This document shows positions 32,381 through 40,268 of a stretch of 64,000 nucleotides of DNA, piece after piece. Below the pieces are notes generated by a model, which searched no databases, was not told where the DNA came from, and saw only the letters and a program-made list of their open reading frames with translations. Position 1 is the first letter of the stretch; each line of letters begins with the position of its first letter. The stretch comes from CAYNKA01 sp964397655 (GTDB taxonomy: Bacteria; Spirochaetota; Spirochaetia; DTKZ01). The position numbers and the translations under genes were made by a program. The stretch is from NCBI GenBank assembly GCA_964397655.1, contig CAYNKA010000012.1:1-64000 (forward strand), read 5' to 3'.

Positions 32381-33679
32381 ATGCTGGCAAGAATAAAAAC
32401 GTCCCAACTTCGGGGCAAAACGAGAATTCCGGGATCAAAATCCCACATGATCAGGGCGCTCTATCTTGGTTCCTTCGCTAAGGGTACATCCAAGATACGG
32501 AATCCGGTACGTTCGCGCGACGCCTTGTCATGCCTCGGCGTATGCCGGGCCTTGGGCGCGGAGATCGACACATCAAACGATTACGAATGGATCGTCAAGG
32601 GCGGCAAGCTTTCGGTCCCCGATCAGATCCTCGATGTAGGAAACTCCGGGACTACTCTCTATCTCGGCGCCGGACTGACGGCTTCGCTCGGCGGTTACTG
32701 CGTGTTCACCGGCGACGACCAGATTCGGAGGCGTCCCATCGAACCGGTGCTTTCAGCACTCCGAGGGCTCAACGCCGAAGCCTTCTCCACCCGGGGCAAC
32801 GGCAGCGCTCCCATAGTCGTCAAGGGACCGCTCAGCGGAGGCAGGACCGTAATTAAGGGAATCATCTCGGCCTACGTGAGCTCCATAATCCTCGGAGCAG
32901 CCCTGGCCGAGGGAGACTGCGAGGTGATTGTTGACGGCGTGAACGAGATCCCTTACATCCAGATGAGCGTGGAATGGGCCAAGAAACTCGGAGTTGTCAT
33001 GATTCCCGATTCCGATATGGGCCGTTTTGTCATTCCGGGAAGGCAGAGTTACGCTCCCTTCGAATGTTCGGTCCCCGCGGACTTCAGTTCCGCGGCATTT
33101 CCCATCGTGGCCGCGGCGATAACGCGCGCCGATGTCACGCTGCTCGGGCTCGACATGAACGATGTGCAGGGGGACAAGCTCATCGTCCGCTTACTCCAGG
33201 AAATGGGCTGCGACATTGAGATAGCCGATGACGGCCGGAGCGGCGTACGCATACGCGGCGGGGCGCCGCTCAAGGGCAGGCGGATTGACTGCAGCTCCAT
33301 TCCGGACAGTATTCCGATCCTCTCCATTCTGGGATGTTTCGCCGAAGGGGAGACCGTTCTTTATAATATCGAAAGTTCGCGTCTCAAGGAATCGGACCGT
33401 CCCCTCCTCATGTGCAGGGAACTGGAAAAAATGGGCGGAAGGCTCGAACTCACGGACAAGGAACTCGTCATCCGACAGAGCAGGCTCAGGGGCGCAAGGG
33501 TGAAGACCTACGACGACCACAGAATAGCGATGGCCATGTGCGTAGCCGGGCTCGCGGCCGAAGGGGAGACCCTCGTGGAAGCGGCGGAATCGGCTGCCGT
33601 GTCCTTCCCCGGCTTCGACAAATGCCTCCACGATCTCGGAGCGAATGCGGAATTCACGGAGACCGTCGATGGGGAATAG
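32381..33679 (+). CDS. EPSP-synthase-like enolpyruvyl (carboxyvinyl) transferase, divergent
   Basis: A 432-residue protein of the AroA fold with two inverse alpha/beta domains. Retained motifs are IPGSKSHMIRA (Lys20, Ser21, Arg25), RRRPIEPVL (Arg124 equivalent), IPDSIPIL (Asp313 equivalent), RLKESDR (Lys340/Glu341/Arg344 region) and DDHRIAM (Arg386 equivalent), using E. coli AroA numbering from memory. GNSGTTLYL has Tyr where Arg100 is expected, SAYVSSIIL has Tyr for Gln171, and SAAVSFPGF lacks Lys411. These residues contact shikimate-3-phosphate or PEP, so the acceptor is probably not shikimate-3-phosphate. It sits inside a carboxylate-transport operon with no other aromatic-pathway gene. 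Confidence 0.85.
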   Translation: MLARIKTSQLRGKTRIPGSKSHMIRALYLGSFAKGTSKIRNPVRSRDALSCLGVCRALGAEIDTSNDYEWIVKGGKLSVPDQILDVGNSGTTLYLGAGLTASLGGYCVFTGDDQIRRRPIEPVLSALRGLNAEAFSTRGNGSAPIVVKGPLSGGRTVIKGIISAYVSSIILGAALAEGDCEVIVDGVNEIPYIQMSVEWAKKLGVVMIPDSDMGRFVIPGRQSYAPFECSVPADFSSAAFPIVAAAITRADVTLLGLDMNDVQGDKLIVRLLQEMGCDIEIADDGRSGVRIRGGAPLKGRRIDCSSIPDSIPILSILGCFAEGETVLYNIESSRLKESDRPLLMCRELEKMGGRLELTDKELVIRQSRLRGARVKTYDDHRIAMAMCVAGLAAEGETLVEAAESAAVSFPGFDKCLHDLGANAEFTETVDGE

Positions 33680-35114
33680 CGGCCGTGATGACGTGGGCTT
33701 CGTTTTGCCCCGCAAAGGGACTCTCCTCGCCTCGACCGGACGAAGGCGGTGGGGGGAGGCCCAGCCGGGATGGAAGGCCGGACCCTTCACGATCCGTCTT
33801 CCGTTCCTGCACTACGAGATAGAATTTCCCGAACTGATCCAGGGTCTCATCATGACGGCGACCAGCCTTGGCGGCGTGGCTCTGCTCGAAGACCTTTTCG
33901 GCATTCCGTACGAGGTTGCCGTCACCGTCATCGTGTTCCAGCATATCGGGTATTTCCTCCACCAGTTTCTCGGGGACACGACGATTTCGGGCTGGCTCAC
34001 TCCGGCGGTGCCCCTCATCATGAGTTTCGTGGGAGCCTATGCAGCGGGCCCAGAGCGTATTCAGGCCTACATAGCGCTGCAGCTCGTGGTGGGCGTCGTT
34101 TTCGTCGTCCTGGGCACGACTGGATTGGCGCGCAGGCTCATCTCGGCGGTGCCCCGCTCCCTGAAGGCGGGCCTCATCGTCGGCGCCGGGTTGGGTGCAC
34201 TCCTGGGACCCTACGGCATTTCACCGGACGGCAGAATGTTCCGGGATTACAGGACCTGTCTCATGGTCGGCGTGCCCTTGACGCTGGTACTCCTATTTTC
34301 CGAGCGGCTGAAAGGCTTCGCCGGCGTCAGGCCACGGCACTTCCTTTCCCGGCTCACGCGCTTCGGCATGGTGCCGGGTCTGCTCGTCGTTGCACTCATC
34401 GCGGTCCTCTCCGGCGAGGCTCCCTTGCCGCAGGTGAAATTGGGGTTCCTCTCCCTCGAGGTGGGAAAAATGTTGAACCTCTGTTCGGTGTCCGGCCTCG
34501 GTTGGCCGAAGACGGACATGTTTCTCGCCGCTCTTCCCCTCGCCTTGGTCGCCTACATCATGGCCTTCGGGGAAACGGTATTGGCGGCCGAGACCGCGGC
34601 GGACGTGCAGAAAACGAGACCGGACGAGCTCATCGGATTCGAGAGCAATCGTCTCAACATCATCACCGGCATCAGGAACCTCCTCCACGGCCTCTTCGCT
34701 CCCACGGGAGGACTTTCCGGCCCGAACTGGGCCGCCATGACCATGTCGGTCGCCAGGCGCTACGAAAACGGCCCCGAGGCCATGTACTCATTCATCGGGG
34801 GGGCGGCGACCTTCAACCTGGTCAGAATCTTCGCTATGTTCTTTCTCCCGGTCGTCACGATCCTCACGCCCTTCCGAGAGCCTGTCCTGTGCATCCTGAT
34901 GATCCTACAGGGCTTCGCCTGCCTCTCCCTCGGCTTTTCGCTGGTAGCTCAACGTGTAGAGTATGCGGATGCAGTACTGATCGGGGTCGTTCTCTTTTAC
35001 TACGGCGCTGCGGCGGCTCTGGTCGCCGGCTTTGTCCTGTATTTTTCGGTGGAGAACGAGAAAAGCCCCCTGAAAGGCCTGTTCATGGCGCGGCCGGCGG
35101 AACGGAATCGATGA
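33669..35114 (+). CDS. NCS2-like (xanthine/uracil-type) permease
   Basis: A 481-residue membrane protein with 12 or more hydrophobic segments after a 70-residue hydrophilic N-terminus. ISAVPRSLKAGLIVGAGLGALL and the ETVLAAETAADVQKTR stretch resemble the amphipathic regions of nucleobase/ascorbate-type (NCS2) permeases, and GLFAPTGGLSGPNW the NCS2 second half. The family call is moderate: no exact signature (QxxGxTR) is seen. The ATG at 33669 overlaps the end of the EPSPS-like gene by 11 bp, with GGAG upstream, so the two are coupled. It could export the enzyme's product or import a second substrate. Confidence 0.68.
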   Translation: MGNSGRDDVGFVLPRKGTLLASTGRRRWGEAQPGWKAGPFTIRLPFLHYEIEFPELIQGLIMTATSLGGVALLEDLFGIPYEVAVTVIVFQHIGYFLHQFLGDTTISGWLTPAVPLIMSFVGAYAAGPERIQAYIALQLVVGVVFVVLGTTGLARRLISAVPRSLKAGLIVGAGLGALLGPYGISPDGRMFRDYRTCLMVGVPLTLVLLFSERLKGFAGVRPRHFLSRLTRFGMVPGLLVVALIAVLSGEAPLPQVKLGFLSLEVGKMLNLCSVSGLGWPKTDMFLAALPLALVAYIMAFGETVLAAETAADVQKTRPDELIGFESNRLNIITGIRNLLHGLFAPTGGLSGPNWAAMTMSVARRYENGPEAMYSFIGGAATFNLVRIFAMFFLPVVTILTPFREPVLCILMILQGFACLSLGFSLVAQRVEYADAVLIGVVLFYYGAAAALVAGFVLYFSVENEKSPLKGLFMARPAERNR

Positions 35115-35217
35115 ATCCTCTTCCTATGACCCATCGCTGCCCGCCTTCGTAGAAGGTCCTTGTGTCGTAGATTCTTCGGGTGCTCGCGCCCACCGCGGAA
35201 ACGGGCACGCCTTTCAT
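35083..35217 (-). CDS. Small hypothetical protein (44 residues)
   Basis: A 44-residue frame starting at ATG 35217 with GGAGGAAAC upstream, 17 bp after the tfoX-like stop and overlapping the end of the opposite permease gene. The sequence looks protein-like (GASTRRIYDTRTFYEGGQRW). I do not recognise it. It could be a real small protein or the tail of a decayed gene. Confidence 0.35.
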   Translation of the reverse strand: MKGVPVSAVGASTRRIYDTRTFYEGGQRWVIGRGFIDSVPPAAP

Positions 35218-35234
35218 GTATATGGTTTCCTCCG

Positions 35235-35594
35235 TTACGGGTTTTTTCCCCCGCCGCCCGGCGATTCGCGGCCCCTGCGCCGCTTCGGTCTCGGCTCGGG
35301 GAGGGCCTCGGCGGTGAGCCGTATCAGCTCGGTGAGCCAGTCCCGGTCCTCGAACCGGTCGTCGACGAGGAGGTAGGGCTTGGCTCCGGGATAGGGGGGC
35401 GCTTCCTCGGCGTCTCCCGCGTACGCTCGTCCCGCCTCCGTGGGCTTGACGTACAGGCGGTCGTCGCAGACCAGGGCGACCACCTTTCCGTCGCAGTACA
35501 GGGCGTATTCCCCGAACATCTTCCTGAAGGAAATGCGTCCCGCGTCTTCGCACTGCTCGGCGACGAATTCCATGAAACCCTCGCTCGAAGCCAT
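35235..35594 (-). CDS. TfoX N-terminal-domain protein
   Basis: A 119-residue protein of the TfoX_N family: ISFRKMFGEYALYCDGKVVALVCDD is the signature, with PYPGAKPYLLVDD and DWLTELIRLTAEALP following. AGGAGG lies 8 bp before the ATG at 35594; an upstream GTG is less likely. The tail after residue 100 is Arg/Gly/Pro-rich and probably disordered. TfoX in Haemophilus activates competence genes, but single-domain N-terminal forms are widespread and of unknown function. It ends the minus-strand ackA run. Confidence 0.8.
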   Translation of the reverse strand: MASSEGFMEFVAEQCEDAGRISFRKMFGEYALYCDGKVVALVCDDRLYVKPTEAGRAYAGDAEEAPPYPGAKPYLLVDDRFEDRDWLTELIRLTAEALPEPRPKRRRGRESPGGGGKNP

Positions 35595-35624
35595 CGCGGT
35601 CACCTCCTGTTCGCGAACGGCGGA

Positions 35625-36299
35625 TCAGTCCCCGTTCCGCCTCCCCTTGAGCCACTTCACGCCGAGGTAGCAGAACGGCGTATGGGCGACGATGACGAGT
35701 ATCTTAAGGGTGAGGTAGGGGACTATGAGCGTCGCCAGGTAGGCCGTCGTGAATTTGGGGCTCGTGTTGAGGATCTTCGGAAGACCTGGCACGTAGTAGA
35801 GTGCGATGAACATGAACACCGTGGTGTCGATGATCTGGCTCACGATGCTCGAGGCGTTGTTGCGGAGCCAGAGCCACCTACCGCCGGTCCTCGATCGCCA
35901 GAACGCGAAGGCCCACACGTCGTGGAGCGAGCTCAGGAGGAAGGCCGTGAGGCTCGCGACGAAGAAGCGGAGACTCATGCCGAAAACGGGATCGTACTGC
36001 TCGGCCTGGACGTAGCTGCGCGGGGCGAAGGGCAGCCATACGGATAAGGCTGTCACGAGGGAGACGAAAAGGACGCAGACGAAGGTGATCCACACGAACT
36101 GGTTGGCCTTTTCCCTGCCGTGGACCTCCTGGACGATGTCGGTGATGAGGAAGGTGAGGGGATAGGTGAAGATCCCCACCGAGGTCTCAACGAAACCGAT
36201 CTTCGTGATCTTCGACCCGAGGAGGTTCGCGGCCACCACGGCGGCCGCGAAAAGCCCCAAGAGGAGGTTCGTCCTGTCTTCGAGCGTGAGTTTCTTCAT
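35625..36299 (-). CDS. yhhQ: Queuosine precursor transporter (YhhQ/VUT family)
   Basis: A 224-residue membrane protein with six to seven helices. ANLLGSKITKIG, GIFTYPLTFLITDIVQEVHGREKANQFVW (the strongly conserved T-Y-P-x-T-F-x-x-x-D-x-x-x-E-x-[YH]-G) and SSLHDVWAFAFWR are hallmarks. It imports preQ0 or preQ1 for tRNA queuosine. The ATG overlaps the ackA stop (ATGA). No preQ1 riboswitch is visible upstream because it lies inside an operon. Confidence 0.92.
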   Translation of the reverse strand: MKKLTLEDRTNLLLGLFAAAVVAANLLGSKITKIGFVETSVGIFTYPLTFLITDIVQEVHGREKANQFVWITFVCVLFVSLVTALSVWLPFAPRSYVQAEQYDPVFGMSLRFFVASLTAFLLSSLHDVWAFAFWRSRTGGRWLWLRNNASSIVSQIIDTTVFMFIALYYVPGLPKILNTSPKFTTAYLATLIVPYLTLKILVIVAHTPFCYLGVKWLKGRRNGD

Positions 36300-37633
36300 T
36301 TCGGGACGGCGACGATCCTGTCGAGCCCCTTCCACTTGCCGAGGTCCTTCGGGAGGTTCTCGACGCGCTCGATGTTCCGGTAGTCCCTGCTCTGGAAGGT
36401 ATAGGTGAAATTCGTGTGCACGTCGTAGGAGCCCTTGAGAATGGCGTAGGTGTCCTCGGTCATGACGAGTTCCTCGTCCGTCGGTATGACGAAGACCTTG
36501 ACCTTGGAATCGTCCGCGGAGATGCAGGTCTCGGCGTTGCGCGTCATGGAGGCTGCGTTCTTCTCGGGATCCACCTTGATGCCCATGTATTCGAGCCCCT
36601 CGGTCGCCTTGAACCTGGTGATGGGCCCCCGTTCTCCGACTCCGGCGGTGAAGACGACCGCGTCGATCCCGCCGACGGCCGCGGCGTAAGCCCCGATGTA
36701 TTTGCGGATCCGGTAGGCTTCCATCTCCTGCGCGAGCTGGGCCCTTTCGTTTCCTTCCTTCGCCGCGATCTCGATGTCGCGCCGGTCCACCCACTTCTCC
36801 GTGATGCCGAGGACTCCGCTTTTCTTGTTCAGGGCGTTCTCCACGTCCTCGGGCCTCATGCCCGTCTTGCGCATGATGTAGTAGGCGATGGCGGGGTCGT
36901 GGTCTCCGCTCCTCGTCCCCATGACGAGGCCCTCGAGGGGCGTCAGGCCCATGGACGTGTCGTAGGAGCAGCCGTTCTTGACTGCGTTGATGCTCGAGCC
37001 GTTCCCGATGTGGGCGATGACGAGATTGACCTTGAAGGGGTCCTTGCCGAGGAGCGCCGCCGCCCGCTTGGCGGTGTACAGGAAGGATGTGCCGTGGAAT
37101 CCGTACCGGCGTACGCCGAACTTGGAGTACCATTCGTAGGGCAGCGCGTAGAGGAACGCGTGGTTCGGCATGGTCTGGTGCCAGGCCGTGTCCATCACCG
37201 CGCAATGCGGGACGTCGGGAAGCACGGCCTGCGCGGCCTTGATGCCCGTGATGTTCGCCGGATTGTGGAGGGGGGCGAGGTCCTGGATCGCTTCGAATTC
37301 CTCGAGGACCTCGGGGGTGATCTTCACCGATTTCTTGAATTTTTCCCCGCCGTGGACCACGCGGTGTCCGACCGCCTTGATCTCCCGGATGTCGCCGATG
37401 GCGCCGACAGCCGGGTCCACGATGGTCTTCATGATGAGCTCGATGGCCTTCTTGTGGTCCGGACAGTCCGTCTCGAACTTGTATTCTTCCTTACCCTTGG
37501 CGTTGTGTTTGATGATCGATCCGGGTTGGGTCACGCGTTCGACGATGCCGCTCGCGAGCACCATTTTTTTGTCCCAGTCGTATACCTGATATTTAGCGGA
37601 CGAACTCCCGCAGTTGAGCGTAAGAATTACCAT
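36296..37633 (-). CDS. ackA: Acetate kinase
   Basis: A 445-residue ASKHA-fold kinase that interconverts acetyl phosphate and acetate with ATP formation. Motifs are ILTLNCGSSSAKYQVYD at the N-terminus, GHRVVHGGEKF, VMDTAWHQTMP, IAHIGNGSSINA, and TAGVGERGP. GGAGG precedes the ATG at 37633. It is about 45 residues longer than E. coli AckA, mostly at the C-terminus (VKVFVIPTDEELVMTEDT onward). It likely serves fermentative ATP formation. pta is not nearby. Confidence 0.95.
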   Translation of the reverse strand: MVILTLNCGSSSAKYQVYDWDKKMVLASGIVERVTQPGSIIKHNAKGKEEYKFETDCPDHKKAIELIMKTIVDPAVGAIGDIREIKAVGHRVVHGGEKFKKSVKITPEVLEEFEAIQDLAPLHNPANITGIKAAQAVLPDVPHCAVMDTAWHQTMPNHAFLYALPYEWYSKFGVRRYGFHGTSFLYTAKRAAALLGKDPFKVNLVIAHIGNGSSINAVKNGCSYDTSMGLTPLEGLVMGTRSGDHDPAIAYYIMRKTGMRPEDVENALNKKSGVLGITEKWVDRRDIEIAAKEGNERAQLAQEMEAYRIRKYIGAYAAAVGGIDAVVFTAGVGERGPITRFKATEGLEYMGIKVDPEKNAASMTRNAETCISADDSKVKVFVIPTDEELVMTEDTYAILKGSYDVHTNFTYTFQSRDYRNIERVENLPKDLGKWKGLDRIVAVPK

Positions 37634-37818
37634 CAGCAACCTCCGATTCCTCGTTTGTTTTCGGCGTATAGTATTCCGGAATACCCAGCGCGACACGGGA
37701 CGGTGCCCGTGGTTTTCTGACTGAACGGATGTCCGGGGAACTCAGGATATACCTGCATGATTCATACATGATATTTCCGAGAAATTCAAGCAATGCGAAG
37801 GATTCTTCCGTTCCGTCA

Positions 37819-37836
37819 CCGGCCGAAAACGGCCGG
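37819..37836. repeat. Perfect GC hairpin in the ackA upstream region
   Basis: CCGGCCG-AAAA-CGGCCGG, a 7-bp perfect stem with an AAAA loop and no T tract. It sits in the 275-bp gap between ackA and the exported protein at 37909. Its role is unclear: mRNA leader structure, or a protein site. Confidence 0.4.
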
Positions 37837-37908
37837 CCGTGGGAAAACCGCCGGGATTCCTTCCGGAGTTTGAAGCGGGAGCCGGAGCCGGAGACGTGAT
37901 GTTTTTCC

Positions 37909-39324
37909 GTGCGGGGAAGTATTTCGTTTCCGGCGTGCCTCGTAGTTCTCTCCCTCCTTTCGACCGGGGTATCCTTCGGCGCGCCGGCCCTCGAATCGGA
38001 ACTCGTAACGGTGCTCGAGGTTCCCGGTCGGTGGACCAATCGTCTCCTGGTCGAGACCGAGACGGCGCGGCTCTATCTGCTTCACCGGGAGAACGTGAGG
38101 GAACAAGGACGGCGGGAGGCGACAGCGGGAATCTCCTCCGCGGCCTTCGTGGCCGGGCCGGTCGAGCCTCTCGGTCTCTTCCGGGAAACGGAGAATCCGC
38201 TCGGCTTCGGCGATTCGAGCGACGTGTTTCGGGAGCGCTCCGGGCTCGCCCTCGCGGCGGACCTGGAAATCGCACCCAGGCACGGGGCCTGGGCGTCGAC
38301 TCCGGGGGGAGGGTTTTCCCTCGGAGGTTTCGCGAAGGGCGGGGACGGGGGCAGAATAGCCGCGGCGTCCAGGCTGGATTTCCTCGACGCTTTTTCCGCC
38401 GAATGCCTCCTCCAGACCTCCCATCCTGAGAAGGCCGCCGAGTCGGAGGATTGGTTTCCGGACAAGCCCCTCTATCCCGGCGGCCCCGTCCACAACGCGT
38501 CGGCGCGCCTCGGCGCCCGGTTCCCGAGGACCCCGGCCGGGGACGTCCGCCTGGGCCTCAGCTCCGGCTGCTCCTTCGGGGAGCGCGTCCGGGGAGGGAG
38601 CTTCGTCCATGCATTCGCGGCGCAGGAGGGCGAATTCGCGGAAACGTCGTTCCTCGTCGGCTGTTGCGACCCGCAGTACGTCACGCCGACCGGCTCCTAC
38701 CCCGCGGGAAGATTCGTCGGGTCCGGCACCGTCTCGCTCTTCCCTGATGCCTTCGCTGAGCCCCGGGTCCGCGCCCGAATCGAGCGAGAGCGGCAGAGGC
38801 CGCTTCCGGTCCGAACCCCTCCCCTTGACGAGGACTATTCCTGCGGTCTCAGGCTGGGAACGAAGCGGATCTTCTGTTTCGCCGAGGCGGAATACGACCG
38901 CGATCGGGACGCTGACGGCGATCGATCGGCCGGCGATTCGCTCGCGTTCGAGGCGACGTGGCGCGACGACTTCTACTTTCTGCACGGAAGGCTGGCGCGC
39001 AGGAAGAGCGGGTCCGGGGAGGAGACGGTAAGCCTTTCCCTGGAAGGCGAGTTCCGCCGGCCCGACTGGGAGGTCGCGGCCCGGGTCAGGGCGGAGCGGG
39101 ACGGGGAACTGCTGGTTTCGGGAAAGCTGGAGGCGGCCGTGAAAGGACGAGGATTCCGAATCGGGGCGTCGGCCGGACTCGTCCGGGGACTGCCGGTCTC
39201 CGGGGCGGGACGCAGGGCTTTCGCTCTCCATCCCCTGGAATACGCGGCGTTTTCCCTGTTCTGGTCCGCGCGGTCCGTTCAGCCCCAGTCGCCCACGAAG
39301 AGGACCTCGGGCTCCAGGGAGTAG
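37909..39324 (+). CDS. Exported protein of unknown function
   Basis: A 471-residue protein beginning at GTG (37909), with a signal peptide (SFPACLVVLSLLSTGVSFGA). I do not recognise the family. The mature part is rich in Gly, Arg, Glu and alternating polar/aromatic residues (FAEAEYDRDRD, FYFLHGRLARR, VSLSLEGEF), compatible with long beta strands, perhaps an outer-membrane barrel, although it does not end in a clear aromatic-terminated strand. Two Cys pairs (SSGCSF, LVGCCDP) stand out. The last 46 bp overlap murB tail to tail. Confidence 0.6.
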   Translation: MRGSISFPACLVVLSLLSTGVSFGAPALESELVTVLEVPGRWTNRLLVETETARLYLLHRENVREQGRREATAGISSAAFVAGPVEPLGLFRETENPLGFGDSSDVFRERSGLALAADLEIAPRHGAWASTPGGGFSLGGFAKGGDGGRIAAASRLDFLDAFSAECLLQTSHPEKAAESEDWFPDKPLYPGGPVHNASARLGARFPRTPAGDVRLGLSSGCSFGERVRGGSFVHAFAAQEGEFAETSFLVGCCDPQYVTPTGSYPAGRFVGSGTVSLFPDAFAEPRVRARIERERQRPLPVRTPPLDEDYSCGLRLGTKRIFCFAEAEYDRDRDADGDRSAGDSLAFEATWRDDFYFLHGRLARRKSGSGEETVSLSLEGEFRRPDWEVAARVRAERDGELLVSGKLEAAVKGRGFRIGASAGLVRGLPVSGAGRRAFALHPLEYAAFSLFWSARSVQPQSPTKRTSGSRE

Positions 39325-40217
39325 CCGAATTCCTCGAGAACCCGTCCTTGGACGAATTCGACGAGCTTCCTGATGTCGGAGGCGGTCGCTCCGCCCGAGT
39401 TGAGGATGATGTTCGCGTGGAGCGGGGAAATCCGCGCCCCGCCCATCGAGTATCCCCTGAGGCAGAGACGGTCGATGATCGCGCCCGAGGGAGCGCCGAG
39501 GCGCCGGTCGTTCTTGAAGACCGATCCCGCCGACGGGGCCAGGAAGTGGCCCTTTTCCGTCCGGTCGCGCTTTATCCTTTCCATGTTTTCGCGGACTGCA
39601 GCCATCGCCTCGGGGCCTTCGACGGGCCGCAGTCCGAAGGACGCCTCGGTGACGATCCAGGGCCTGCCCTGGAAGGGCGACCGCTTGTAGGCGAAGCCTT
39701 CGGCGAAGCGGGCCTCCTCTCTGCGCAGGATGCGCTCCTTGAGGTCCTCGTCCAGGTACCGGATCGAGTCGAGGACGTCCGATACGGAGAAGTCGTAGCA
39801 GCGGGCGTTCATCCACACCGCGCCTCCGACGCTGCCCGGCATGGCGTAGATGAAGTCGAGCCCGGCGAGCCCGGCGTCGGCGGCCTTCTCCGCCGCGCCG
39901 CTCACGGAGAGGCCGGCCTGAGCGGTGAGGACCCGGCCTTCGACCGAGCACCCGTCGAGCGAGCCGAGGTCGACGGTGAGTCCGCGGATACCCCGGTCGG
40001 AAACCAGAATGTTCGCTCCCCCGCCGAGGACGAAGACGGGAAGGCCTTCGGCCTTCGCCTCGAGGATGACGTTTCTGAGCTCGGCGACGCTCCTCGGGCG
40101 CGCGAAGACGTCCGCCGGCCCCCCGACGCGGAAGGTCGTGTGGAGGCTCATGGGTTCGTTTTCCCTGATTTCGCAGGAAATATTGATCTTTTTCAGGAAA
40201 TTCCTTACCCTTTTCAC
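39279..40217 (-). CDS. murB: UDP-N-acetylenolpyruvoylglucosamine reductase
   Basis: A 312-residue MurB that reduces the enolpyruvyl ether to UDP-MurNAc in peptidoglycan synthesis. NEPMSLHTTFRVGGPADVF and LPVFVLGGGANILVSDRG form the FAD domain. GSVGGAVWMNARCYD and the catalytic Ser segment APSAGSVFKND match. The C-terminal Glu is in FGYSLEPEV. The lack of the extra loop (YxxR) and the length indicate a type II MurB. Starts at GTG 40217, divergent from cysS. Confidence 0.93.
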   Translation of the reverse strand: MKRVRNFLKKINISCEIRENEPMSLHTTFRVGGPADVFARPRSVAELRNVILEAKAEGLPVFVLGGGANILVSDRGIRGLTVDLGSLDGCSVEGRVLTAQAGLSVSGAAEKAADAGLAGLDFIYAMPGSVGGAVWMNARCYDFSVSDVLDSIRYLDEDLKERILRREEARFAEGFAYKRSPFQGRPWIVTEASFGLRPVEGPEAMAAVRENMERIKRDRTEKGHFLAPSAGSVFKNDRRLGAPSGAIIDRLCLRGYSMGGARISPLHANIILNSGGATASDIRKLVEFVQGRVLEEFGYSLEPEVLFVGDWG

Positions 40218-40268
40218 GGATACGATCCTACCGGAAAACGCGTATCCTTACCAGACAGGCGGAAATCG

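Noticed and set aside
37738..37790. AT-rich stretch with ATGATTCATACATGATAT as an ackA operator
   Set aside because: Symmetry is imperfect and no second copy or nearby regulator supports it.
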